From positions 1 to 64,000 of the forward strand of contig JAWLBM010000011.1 in assembly GCA_041687675.1 (NCBI GenBank): a DNA stretch of 64,000 bases. The letters are read 5' to 3'. The translations under genes and the position numbers were made by a program. The notes beneath the pieces are model-generated. The model was not told where the DNA came from. It was given only the letters and a program-made list of their open reading frames with translations, and did not search any database. The stretch comes from JAWLBM01 sp041687675 (GTDB lineage: Bacteria > Pseudomonadota > Alphaproteobacteria > Rhizobiales > Pleomorphomonadaceae). This document shows positions 6,703 through 15,991 of the stretch, piece after piece (the stretch's first letter is position 1; each line of letters begins with the position of its first letter).

Positions 6703-9275
6703 CGGCGGGCTTCGTCTCCGCCGGGTCGGGGCCGAGCTTCGCCTCGGCCTTGCGCTTCGCCCGCCGGGAGCTGCGGGGCGGGCTGTCGGGCTTCCGCATC
6801 TTCGTCGCCTGCATCGCGCTCGGCGTCGCGGCGATCGCCAGCGTCGGCTCGACCACCCGGGCGATCACCGAGGGGATCTCCGCCGAGGGCGGGACGATCC
6901 TCGGCGGCGACCTCGCCTTCTCGCTGATCCATCGCGAGCCTTCGCCGGAGGAGGCGGCCTTCCTCGCCGGCCTCGGCCGCACCTCCGGGATCGCCACGCT
7001 GCGCTCGATGGCGCGCACGATGGACGGCTCCAACCAGGCGCTGGTGGAGATCAAGGCGGTGGACGCGGCCTATCCGCTGCTCGGCGAACTCCGCTTCGAC
7101 CAGCCGGTCGGCCGCGACGAGGCGCTCGCCGCCCGCGGCGACGGCGTCTTCGGCATCGCGGTGGACCCGCTGCTCGCCGCCCGGCTCGACGTCGACGTCG
7201 GCGACCGGCTGAAGATCGGCCGCGCCGACCTCCTCGTCACCGCCACGATCGCCTCCGAGCCGGACAAGGTCGGCTCCGGCATCGACTTCGGGCCTCGGGT
7301 GATGATGACCCGCGAGGCGCTCGCCGCGACCGACCTCGTCCAGCCGGGCAGCCTGGTGCGCTACTCGACCCGGATCGCCCTGCCCGGCGTCGTCACCGAC
7401 GACCGGGTCGCGGCGGTGAAGGCCGAGGCGGAACGCAGCTTTCCGGAAGCCGGCTGGCGCATCGCCACCCGCGACAACGCCTCGCCCGGGCTGCGCCGCA
7501 ACGTCGAGCGCTTCGCCCAGTTCCTGACGCTGGTGGGCCTCACCGCCCTCGTCGTCGGCGGCGTCGGCGTCACCAACGCGGTGAAGGCCTATGTCGACCG
7601 CAAGCGCGACTCGATCGCCACCTTCAAGTCGCTGGGGGCGCCCGGCGGATACGTGGTCGGGCTCTATCTCCTCCAGATCGGCGCGATCACGCTCGTCGGC
7701 GTCGCGATCGGCCTGGCGATCGGCGTCGCCGTGCCCTGGCTCGGCGGTCCGTCGCTGGCGGACGCCCTGTCGGTGCCGATCCGGATCGGCGTCTATCCGG
7801 CCGAACTCGCCCTCGCCGCGCTCTATGGCACGCTCACCGCCCTCGCCTTCGCGCTCTGGGCGCTCGGCCGGGCGCACGACGTGCCGGTCAGCGCCCTCTT
7901 CCGCGACCGCGTGGCGCCGGAGAAGCGCTGGCCGCGGCGGCGCTACATGGTCGGCACCGGCCTGTCGGTGGCGGTGCTCGGCGGCCTCGCCGTGCTGCTC
8001 GCCTACGACCGCTTCGTCGCCGCCGTCTTCGTCGGCGCGACCGCCGGAGCCTTCCTGCTGCTTGGCCTCGTCGCCGTCGGGGTGATGGCTCTGGCGAGGC
8101 GCGCGCCGCAGGTGCGCTCCACCGGCCTCAGGCTCGCCATCCGCAACATCCATCGGCCGGGCGGGCTCACCGTCTCGGTGGTGCTGTCGCTCGGCCTCGG
8201 GCTCGCCCTGCTCGTCACCCTGGCGCTGATCGACGTCAACCTGCGCAACCAGCTCACCGGGTCCCTGCCGGAGCGGGCGCCGAGCTTCTTCTTCCTCGAC
8301 ATCCAGTCCGGCGAGGCGGACGCCTTCGAGACGACGCTGAAGGCGGCGGCGCCGGAGGCGACGATCCAGCGCGTGCCCATGCTGCGCGGCCGGATGGTGG
8401 CGCTGGACGGCGTGCCGGTCGACCAGGTCGAGGCGCCGTCGGACGCGGAATGGGCGCTGCGCGGCGACCGGGGCGTCACCTATGCGGCGAGCCTGCCGGA
8501 GGGCTCGCGGCTGGTCGCGGGCGAGTGGTGGCCGGAGGACCATGCCGGCGAGCCGCTGGTCTCCTACGACGCCGAACTCGCCGAGGCGCTCGGCCTTGGG
8601 ATCGGCGACACGGTCACGGTGAACGTGCTCGGGCGGGACATCACCGCGCGGGTCGCCAACCTCCGCCGGGTCGAGTGGGAGTCGCTCTCGATCAACTTCG
8701 TGATGGTGTTCTCGCCCTCCACCTTCGCCGGGGCCCCGCACACCGTGCTCGCCACCGCGGCGCTGCCCGACGGCGGGACCCGCGAGGAGGAACTCGCGGT
8801 GCTGAAGGCGGTCGTCGACGCCTTCCCGACGGTCACCGCGGTCCGCGTCAAGGACGTGCTCGCGGCGGTGAACGACATCGTCGCCGACCTCGCGGTGGCG
8901 GTCCGCGTCGCGGCCTCGGTGGCGCTGGTGGCGAGCGTCCTGGTGCTCGCCGGCGCGCTCGCCTCCGGCCACCGGCAGCGGATCTACGACGCGGTTCTGC
9001 TCAAGACCTTCGGCGCCAGCCGGCGGCGCGTGCTCGGGGCTTTCATCGCCGAATACATGATCCTCGGCCTCGCCGCGGCGGTGTTCGGCGTGGTGGCCGG
9101 CTCGATCGCGGCCGTCGGCGTGCTGGAAGGGATCATGGAGCTCGACGCCAGCATCGACCCGGTGGTGGCGCTGGCCGCGGCCGGGGTCGCACTGGTGCTG
9201 ACGGTGGGCTTCGGCCTCGCCGGCACCTGGCGCGTGCTTGGTCAGAAGGCGGCGCCGGTGCTCCGCAACCTCTGA
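6699..9275 (+). CDS. ybbP: FtsX-like ABC permease (YbbP type)
   Basis: The 858-residue inner-membrane permease has an N-terminal transmembrane segment, a large periplasmic domain, and two groups of FtsX-type helices: around 265-400 (FLTLVGLTALVVGGVGVTNAV onward) and near the C-terminus (VAASVALVASVLVLAGALASG onward). A further hydrophobic block lies at about 420-520. This duplicated arrangement and length match YbbP-type permeases rather than the single-domain MacB or LolC forms. With YbbA it probably forms a mechanotransmission complex that acts on an envelope or periplasmic target, perhaps lipids handled by TesA. That target is inference from synteny. Confidence 0.9.
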   Translation: MTAGFVSAGSGPSFASALRFARRELRGGLSGFRIFVACIALGVAAIASVGSTTRAITEGISAEGGTILGGDLAFSLIHREPSPEEAAFLAGLGRTSGIATLRSMARTMDGSNQALVEIKAVDAAYPLLGELRFDQPVGRDEALAARGDGVFGIAVDPLLAARLDVDVGDRLKIGRADLLVTATIASEPDKVGSGIDFGPRVMMTREALAATDLVQPGSLVRYSTRIALPGVVTDDRVAAVKAEAERSFPEAGWRIATRDNASPGLRRNVERFAQFLTLVGLTALVVGGVGVTNAVKAYVDRKRDSIATFKSLGAPGGYVVGLYLLQIGAITLVGVAIGLAIGVAVPWLGGPSLADALSVPIRIGVYPAELALAALYGTLTALAFALWALGRAHDVPVSALFRDRVAPEKRWPRRRYMVGTGLSVAVLGGLAVLLAYDRFVAAVFVGATAGAFLLLGLVAVGVMALARRAPQVRSTGLRLAIRNIHRPGGLTVSVVLSLGLGLALLVTLALIDVNLRNQLTGSLPERAPSFFFLDIQSGEADAFETTLKAAAPEATIQRVPMLRGRMVALDGVPVDQVEAPSDAEWALRGDRGVTYAASLPEGSRLVAGEWWPEDHAGEPLVSYDAELAEALGLGIGDTVTVNVLGRDITARVANLRRVEWESLSINFVMVFSPSTFAGAPHTVLATAALPDGGTREEELAVLKAVVDAFPTVTAVRVKDVLAAVNDIVADLAVAVRVAASVALVASVLVLAGALASGHRQRIYDAVLLKTFGASRRRVLGAFIAEYMILGLAAAVFGVVAGSIAAVGVLEGIMELDASIDPVVALAAAGVALVLTVGFGLAGTWRVLGQKAAPVLRNL

Positions 9276-9443
9276 CGGCCGGCGCGATCAAGCGAAAATT
9301 GACCAGAACCGCGTATTTTCACGTAGCTGCCCCCCTTGTGGGGGAAACGGGCGATGTCCATATTGCTGCAAAGGCGTGCGCTTCCGGCGCGCGGCCTTCA
9401 ACCGCCCCCGCTTTCATGGGGACAGTCGAAAGGGTCTTCGTCC

Positions 9444-10196
9444 ATGGTGAACCCCGAACGCAACGCCGCAGCGCGCTACGGATCGGTGTCGCGCGGCTAC
9501 GCCGGTGAGATCGATGAGGGTCTCCGGGCGTATATGCTCAAAGTCTACAACTACATGGCGATCGGACTCGCCGTGACGGGCGTGGTCGCCTTCGCGACCG
9601 CGAACGCCGCGATCGACGCCTCGGGGCAGCTGACCGCCTTCGGCACGGCGATCTACGCCAGCCCGCTGCGCTGGGTGATCATGCTGGCGCCGCTCGGGGC
9701 GGTGTTCTTCCTGTCGTTCAGGATCCAGTCGATGAGCCTCGGCGCCGCCCAGATCACCTTCTGGGCCTACGCGGCGATCATGGGCCTGTCGCTATCGTCG
9801 ATCTTCCTGGTCTTCACCGGCCAGTCGATCACGCAGGTGTTCTTCGTCACGGCCGCCGCCTTCGGCGCGCTGAGCCTCTACGGCTACACGACGAAACGCG
9901 ACCTGTCGGCGATGGGCTCGTTCCTGATCATGGGCCTGTTCGGCATCATCATCGCCGCGATCGTCAACATCTTCCTTGCGTCGAGCGCACTGCAGTTCGC
10001 CATTTCGGTGATCGGCGTGCTGGTGTTCTCCGGCCTCACCGCCTACGACACCCAGCGCATCAAGGAGATGTACTTCGCGGGCGACGACGCCACCGTGATG
10101 GGCCGCAAGGCGATCATGGGCGCACTGGCGCTGTACCTCGACTTCATCAACCTCTTCATCATGCTGCTGCAGCTGTTCGGCCAGTCCCGCGAGTGA
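9444..10196 (+). CDS. Bax inhibitor-1 / YccA family membrane protein
   Basis: The 250-residue protein has about seven transmembrane helices and belongs to the BI-1 (TMBIM) family, whose members conduct or regulate calcium and, in bacteria, interact with FtsH. The family core is visible in FWAYAAIMGLSLSSIFLVF and the C-terminal TAYDTQRIKEMY, where the conserved Asp pair region controls the pore. ATG 9444 is chosen because AAAGGG lies about 10 bp upstream and the homology begins shortly after. It is a single-gene unit ending at a strong terminator (10226-10251). Confidence 0.92.
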   Translation: MVNPERNAAARYGSVSRGYAGEIDEGLRAYMLKVYNYMAIGLAVTGVVAFATANAAIDASGQLTAFGTAIYASPLRWVIMLAPLGAVFFLSFRIQSMSLGAAQITFWAYAAIMGLSLSSIFLVFTGQSITQVFFVTAAAFGALSLYGYTTKRDLSAMGSFLIMGLFGIIIAAIVNIFLASSALQFAISVIGVLVFSGLTAYDTQRIKEMYFAGDDATVMGRKAIMGALALYLDFINLFIMLLQLFGQSRE

Positions 10197-10225
10197 CGGT
10201 CGGGCCGCAAGGCAACGAAAAGAAG

Positions 10226-10251
10226 GGCGCGGAGCGATCCGCGCCTTTTTT
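10226..10251 (+). terminator. Intrinsic terminator of the BI-1 gene
   Basis: 8-bp arms GGCGCGGA (10226-10233) and TCCGCGCC (10238-10245) enclose a GCGA loop, directly followed by six T residues. This is the clearest intrinsic terminator in the window. Confidence 0.9.
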
Positions 10252-10313
10252 CGTCGTTGACTTTGGCCTGCAGTATTGTCACTTATCTCTAACGTCGCGA
10301 CAGGGGTGACGCC

Positions 10314-10820
10314 ATGCCGGATCATAGGGCTGTAGCGATCGCCAACGAGTTTCTTGAGCGCCGCGCCAATGGCGCCTGGCCGCAGCAGATGCTGATCCAT
10401 AAGCTGGCGCATATCGCCAACGGATGGATGCTCGCGATTTCCGGCCAGCCGTTGATCGGAGAGGACGCCGAGGCCTGGGACAATGGCCCCGTATACCGGA
10501 GCCTGTGGAACCACGTCCGCGATCACGGATATGGAAGTCACCACTCGATGCTTGTGGATCCCGAACGCGGGATTCCATACAAGGCCGACCTTGCTCCGAC
10601 CGAACGATCCATCATTGATCGCGTATGGCGGAAATATGCGCCCATGGGAGCGGTGAAGCTTTCCGAGTTGACGCACCAGCCGGGCACGCCATGGACAAAA
10701 GCGTACCTGGAGCGGGGTCGAAACAGCCGATTGGACCCAACCGATATTCGCGAACACTATGTCAAGCTGGCGATGGCCGGTCGTGAGCAAAGCGACGACA
10801 CCTCCCGTCAGCATCGATGA
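10314..10820 (+). CDS. Panacea-domain (DUF4065/SocA-like) antitoxin
   Basis: The 168-residue protein matches the Panacea (formerly DUF4065) domain. Visible marks are the N-terminal helix IANEFLERR, the segment MLIHKLAHIANGWMLAI, the AEAWDNGPVYRSLWNHVRDHG turn (family consensus W..GPV...ly) and the C-terminal LSELTHQPGTPWTKAY. Panacea proteins act as antitoxins for many unrelated toxins and as the proteolytic adaptor SocA. The next gene overlaps it. GC content in this pair is near 50-55% in several lines against about 70% around it, which suggests recent transfer. ATG 10314 follows AGGGGTG. A possible -35 TTGACT lies at 10257, but the matching -10 is poor. Confidence 0.88.
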   Translation: MPDHRAVAIANEFLERRANGAWPQQMLIHKLAHIANGWMLAISGQPLIGEDAEAWDNGPVYRSLWNHVRDHGYGSHHSMLVDPERGIPYKADLAPTERSIIDRVWRKYAPMGAVKLSELTHQPGTPWTKAYLERGRNSRLDPTDIREHYVKLAMAGREQSDDTSRQHR

Positions 10821-11202
10821 TATCGACACCGCTCCGGCGCAACTCCCGCCGGCCAATGGACTCGACTGGCGCGAAGAATACAATATTTTGAATACAAGAC
10901 ACCGTGAGGTCGCGGAAGCCAATGAAAGGCTCCGGATCGACAACGATGACCTCCGGAAAAAGGCGCAAACACGAGAGATATTGGACAGCCTGATAGAGCC
11001 CTATGCGTGGCGGGTATTCGCCTTCATGTGCGTATACTGCTTGTTCGTCGGATTCGTCCTTGTTGCCGATGGCTTTCAGTGGGGCGGTTTTCACGTGACC
11101 GACAGTGTCGTCCAGGTCATCGTAGGAAGCACCGCCGCTACTGTCATCGGGCTGGTAGGGATGGTATTGACGGGTGTTTTCGTTGGCGCGCGAAAGCACT
11201 AG
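10783..11202 (+). CDS. Two-helix membrane protein, candidate toxin of the Panacea pair
   Basis: The protein has about 139 residues from GTG 10783. An in-frame ATG at 10759 would add eight. It overlaps the Panacea gene by 38 bp or more, as toxin genes often do. A soluble N-terminal part contains a coiled-coil-like stretch (RHREVAEANERLRIDNDDL). Two hydrophobic helices follow: RVFAFMCVYCLFVGFVLVA and VVQVIVGSTAATVIGLVGMV, ending in a basic tail (GARKH). Small membrane toxins are among the known partners of Panacea antitoxins, so a membrane-damaging toxin is a reasonable reading. The sequence shows only topology and gene order, not toxicity. Confidence 0.75.
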   Translation: MSKATTPPVSIDDIDTAPAQLPPANGLDWREEYNILNTRHREVAEANERLRIDNDDLRKKAQTREILDSLIEPYAWRVFAFMCVYCLFVGFVLVADGFQWGGFHVTDSVVQVIVGSTAATVIGLVGMVLTGVFVGARKH

Positions 11203-11205
11203 ACA

Positions 11206-11226
11206 TCCCCGAACGAGAGTCGGGGA
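11206..11226 (+). terminator. Hairpin after the Panacea pair
   Basis: 7-bp arms TCCCCGA (11206-11212) and TCGGGGA (11220-11226) begin 4 bp after the stop codon. There is no T tract, so termination here is possible but not shown. Confidence 0.35.
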
Positions 11227-11311
11227 CGGTCCGCTTCGAGCAACGCCGTGCAAGTCCGACCCCAGCGGGCCATCTGGCTCGCCTTCGACCGGGCTTCTCC
11301 AGCCAGCACCC

Positions 11312-11734
11312 TCAGGCCTCGACCAGCTTCAGCGACTTGTCGATCGCCCGCAGCACACGGGAAAGGTCGGGGCCGCGCTTCAGGATCATGCCGGTCTGGG
11401 TGATCACCGCATAGGCGCCCTGGCGGCGGGCGAGCCTCGGGTTCTTCTCGATCCGGTACAGCGGCACCTCGCTGGAGCGGCGGAAGATCGAGAAGACGGC
11501 GCGGTCCGACAGGTGGTCGATGGCGTAGTCCCGCCATTCGCCCGCCGCGACGTTGCGGCCGTAGATCTTGAGGATTTCGGAGAGTTCCTGGCGGTCGAAG
11601 GCGGTGTAGGGCTTCTCGCGTTCGGCGCCTGCGGGGGCTGCGGCGGCCGGGACCTCTTCTGAGACGGTCCTCAGTGCCGGTTTCGACGGGCCGCCCCCCC
11701 GGCCGGTCGTTGTTGGATCAAGTTCGTCGCTCAA
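11312..11734 (-). CDS. DUF2794 domain-containing protein
   Basis: The 140-residue protein is of unknown function and belongs to DUF2794, a family essentially restricted to alphaproteobacteria. After a low-complexity, Pro/Ala-rich N-terminus of about 45 residues, the domain starts at AFDRQELSEILKIYGRNVAAGEWRDYA and runs through AVFSIFRRSSEVPLYRIEKNP to the C-terminal RGPDLSRVLRAIDKSLKLVEA. It is probably cytoplasmic, with no signal or membrane segment. It sits downstream of acs on the same strand but is separated from it by a terminator. Confidence 0.88.
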   Translation of the reverse strand: MSDELDPTTTGRGGGPSKPALRTVSEEVPAAAAPAGAEREKPYTAFDRQELSEILKIYGRNVAAGEWRDYAIDHLSDRAVFSIFRRSSEVPLYRIEKNPRLARRQGAYAVITQTGMILKRGPDLSRVLRAIDKSLKLVEA

Positions 11735-11796
11735 TGCGACCCTCCCGTCCTGTCACCTTCGCGTCATGATCGCCCCGAGGCGGCCTCCATGCAAAC

Positions 11797-11825
11797 GAAA
11801 AAGCCCCGCCGCGGTTGCGGCGGGG
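11797..11825 (-). terminator. Intrinsic terminator of acs
   Basis: On the minus strand, 10-bp arms GCCCCGCCGC and GCGGCGGGGC (11802-11811 and 11816-11825 on the plus strand) flank a 4-nt loop and are followed by five T residues (A11797-11801 on the plus strand). It starts 27 bp after the acs stop. Confidence 0.88.
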
Positions 11826-11852
11826 CCTTTCGGATCGGGGCCTGAAGGCCGG

Positions 11853-13796
<1,944 letters not shown>

Positions 13797-13801
13797 GTTC
13801 G

Positions 13802-13815
13802 CCTCCCTTGGGAGG
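13802..13815 (-). promoter_or_regulatory. Palindrome overlapping the acs ribosome binding site
   Basis: In the transcript, CCTCC pairs with GGAGG around a CAAG loop. The second arm is the ribosome binding site, 6 bp before ATG 13796. A stem of five GC-rich pairs could lower translation initiation. No larger leader structure was seen. Confidence 0.35.
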
Positions 13816-13856
13816 GGCCGCCGAGCCTCCTCGCGGCACCCTCGTCATCGGGGCGC

Positions 13857-13885
13857 ATTATGCTGATCGTGCACCGCAGCGTAAA
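13857..13885 (-). promoter_or_regulatory. Predicted sigma-70-type promoter of acs
   Basis: On the minus strand, TTTACG (13880-13885; 4 of 6 to consensus) and CATAAT (13857-13862; 5 of 6) are separated by exactly 17 bp. Transcription would start near 13850 and give a leader of about 55 nt. Confidence 0.5.
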
Positions 13886-13943
13886 CGCCCGAGCCGTCGA
13901 ACTTTGGTCGCGCGCAAAACCCCTTAGGGCCCGGTCGGGCTCA

Positions 13944-14630
13944 TCACTTCGTCTGAGCCGGGCTCCGGGCGAAGCGCCAGACCCTGGTGCGCTTGACCTC
14001 GCTGTCCTCCAGCGCCCGGGTCACCGGCACCTCGTAGGTGGCGATCGGCTCGACGCCGTTGCGGGGGATGTAGCTGCGCCCCGGGTCGCCGAAGAGCACG
14101 GTGGCGCCGGCCGCGTCGGCGGCCTGCAGGAAGGGGAGCACGCGATCGGCCATCGGCCTCTCGTAAAAGACGTCGCCGGCGAGCACCACGTCGAAGCCGA
14201 CGGCGCCGGCGCCGAGAAGGTCGCGGCCGTCGGGCTCGACCGCGACGCCGTTCTCCGCCGCGTTGAGGGCGATGGCGGCAAGCGCGAAGGGGTCGATCTC
14301 GGAGGCGACGACCCGCGTGGCGCCCGCCAGCGCCGCCGCGATCGCGACGATGCCGGATCCCGAGGCGAAGTCGAGCACGCTGCGGCCGCGGACGATCTGC
14401 GGGTGGTCGAGGACATGGCGGGCGAGGGCCTGGCCGCCCGCCCAGGCGAAGGCCCAGAAGGGCGGCGGCAGCCCCATCGCGCCGAGTTCCTCCTCGGTGC
14501 GCGACCAGAGCTCCAGCGCCTCGTCGGCGAGGTGGAGGCGGATCTCCGGCACATGCGGCGGCGCCTGGAGGCGCGTCTCGGCGCGGATGAAGCGGACCGG
14601 GTCGGGAACGTGGGCGGGCGGCTCGCTCAA
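13944..14630 (-). CDS. Class I SAM-dependent methyltransferase (Nnt1/METTL-like)
   Basis: The protein has about 228 residues with a Rossmann-fold methyltransferase core. VLDFASGSGIVAIAAALAGA is motif I (SAM binding), followed by the acidic ASEID of motif II and DVVLAGDVFYERP of motif IV. The region before the core (LPPPFWAFAWAGGQALARHVLD) is characteristic of the family annotated as nicotinamide N-methylase-like, which includes protein-lysine methyltransferases. No ATG lies near the start. TTG 14630 overlaps the EVE gene stop by 3 bp, and GTG 14660 is the alternative. The substrate is unknown. Confidence 0.85.
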   Translation of the reverse strand: MSEPPAHVPDPVRFIRAETRLQAPPHVPEIRLHLADEALELWSRTEEELGAMGLPPPFWAFAWAGGQALARHVLDHPQIVRGRSVLDFASGSGIVAIAAALAGATRVVASEIDPFALAAIALNAAENGVAVEPDGRDLLGAGAVGFDVVLAGDVFYERPMADRVLPFLQAADAAGATVLFGDPGRSYIPRNGVEPIATYEVPVTRALEDSEVKRTRVWRFARSPAQTK

Positions 14631-15040
14631 AGGCCGCCCATGCGGCAGACGATCGCCCACTCCTCGTCGGTCACCGGCTGCACCGAGAGGCGCATCGAGG
14701 TGACGAGGCTCATGCCGGCGAGCCGCGGCTCTGCCTTGATCTCCGCCAGCGTCACCGGGCGGGGCATGTCGCGCACCGCCTTGACGTCGACGCAGTCCCA
14801 GCGCGGATCGTCGGTGGTGGAATCCGGGTGGCTGAGGGCGACGACCTCGCAGATGCCGACCACGGCGAGGCCCTCGTTGGAGTGGTAGAAGAAGCCCCGG
14901 TCGCCGATCTGCATCGCCCGCATGTTGTTGCGGGCCTGGTAGTTTCGCACGCCGTCCCACTCGGTGCCGGCGTCGCCGCGGGCCTTGAGGTCGTCGAATG
15001 AGAACTTGAACGGCTCGGACTTGAACAGCCAATGGGCCAT
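14627..15040 (-). CDS. EVE domain-containing protein
   Basis: The 137-residue protein consists of one EVE (PUA-like) domain. WLFKSEPFKFSFDDL is the first strand region, WDGVRNYQARNNMRAM and GDRGFFYHSN form the core, and PVTLAEIKAEP the later part. It resembles bacterial YtfP-group/THYN1-type EVE proteins. EVE domains bind modified bases in DNA or RNA. Here nothing links it to a modification-dependent restriction system; its neighbour is the methyltransferase, with which it overlaps by 4 bp. Confidence 0.9.
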   Translation of the reverse strand: MAHWLFKSEPFKFSFDDLKARGDAGTEWDGVRNYQARNNMRAMQIGDRGFFYHSNEGLAVVGICEVVALSHPDSTTDDPRWDCVDVKAVRDMPRPVTLAEIKAEPRLAGMSLVTSMRLSVQPVTDEEWAIVCRMGGL

Positions 15041-15062
15041 GGCGGCGCGCCCTCCGGCCGGA

Positions 15063-15350
15063 TCAGGCCGGGGCGCCGATGACCCAGCGCCAGGGCCGGA
15101 TCTCGGTGGAGGCGAAGAGGCCGGCCTCGGCGTAGGGATCCTGAGCCAGCAGCCGCTCGACGGCCGCCCGGTCCTCGCCCTCGACGATCAGCAGCGAGCC
15201 GACCATGCCCGAGCCGTCCTCGGTGAGGAACGGGCCGGCGGCGCGGATGCTTTCCGGGTGGGACTTCAGGAAGGCGAGGTGGGCCTCCCGGTTGGCGGCG
15301 CGCACGGCGGCGTGCCCGGGCTTGTCGAGGCAGGTGACGGCGAACATCAT
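15063..15350 (-). CDS. YciI family protein
   Basis: The 95-residue protein is a ferredoxin-like-fold member of the YciI/YCII family. The start MMFAVTCLDKPGHAAVRAANREAH.. and the core AGPFLTEDGSGMVGSLLIV, ending in LLAQDPYAEAGLFASTEIRPW, are typical and include the conserved His/Asp region. I chose ATG 15350 over the upstream frame because AAAGAGA precedes it and homology starts there. The molecular role is unknown. It lies 22 bp upstream of the EVE gene, and the three genes 15350-13944 form a probable operon. Confidence 0.9.
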   Translation of the reverse strand: MMFAVTCLDKPGHAAVRAANREAHLAFLKSHPESIRAAGPFLTEDGSGMVGSLLIVEGEDRAAVERLLAQDPYAEAGLFASTEIRPWRWVIGAPA

Positions 15351-15448
15351 GGGGAGCGTCTCTTTGCGGCATCGTGGAGTCGGCGCGACGGTAGTGGCCG
15401 GGCGATGCCGAGACAAGGGGCGCCGCCCGGCGCAAGGGGAGAATCACC

Positions 15449-15754
15449 ATGCGGGCAGGGTCCATCGCGGCGGCGCTCGCCGCCATCCTCACCGCGGCGG
15501 CGCCGGCCGCCGGCGCGAGCCTCCAGTCCGTGCTGGAGGGCTGCGTGCCCTGCCATGGCGCGGACGGTGTCGCGCGGGACTCCGAAGTGCCGCATCTCGC
15601 CGGCCAGAACGAGCTCTACCTCGCCAACCAGCTGCGTGCCTTCCGCTCCGGCGAGCGGATCCACCCGGAGATGGCCTACATGTCGTCCGACCTCGACGAC
15701 GACACCATTTCGGCCCTCGCCGCCTTCTACGCGGAACTTCCGCCCTGGCGGTGA
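15449..15754 (+). CDS. Class I c-type cytochrome
   Basis: The 101-residue protein has a signal peptide at residues 1-23 (AAILTAAAPAAGA), so it is exported to the periplasm. One haem-binding motif CVPCH is at residues 32-36. Methionines in HPEMAYMSSDL are candidates for the distal ligand. The remainder is short, as in cytochrome c553/c4-half-like proteins (LAGQNELYLANQLRAFRSGER is very typical). It probably shuttles electrons. No partner oxidase or dehydrogenase is next to it. Confidence 0.92.
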   Translation: MRAGSIAAALAAILTAAAPAAGASLQSVLEGCVPCHGADGVARDSEVPHLAGQNELYLANQLRAFRSGERIHPEMAYMSSDLDDDTISALAAFYAELPPWR

Positions 15755-15991
15755 GTTGATGGCTCCGCCGGCCTCGGCGGCTCGCCCGGATCCCTCTCGC
15801 ATGACAAATCCTTCATGCTTCAAGGAAATTTCGATGGGGTATGGAAATCGGTTCGCTTCCCCGACTAATATGAACCTGCTCACGGGGATTGCGCGGCCCG
15901 GCCGGTACTGTCGCCGATCCGTCGCATGCCCTTGATAGAGCGAACCGTCCGCCTTCGGGCGGCACGGGATAACCACACCGGGAGAGCCCCC

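Noticed and set aside
5892..8972. 1026-codon open frame on the minus strand opposite the ybbA/ybbP genes
   Set aside because: Its translation is Arg/Asp/Gly-rich with no family motif. Long antisense frames are expected opposite high-GC genes.
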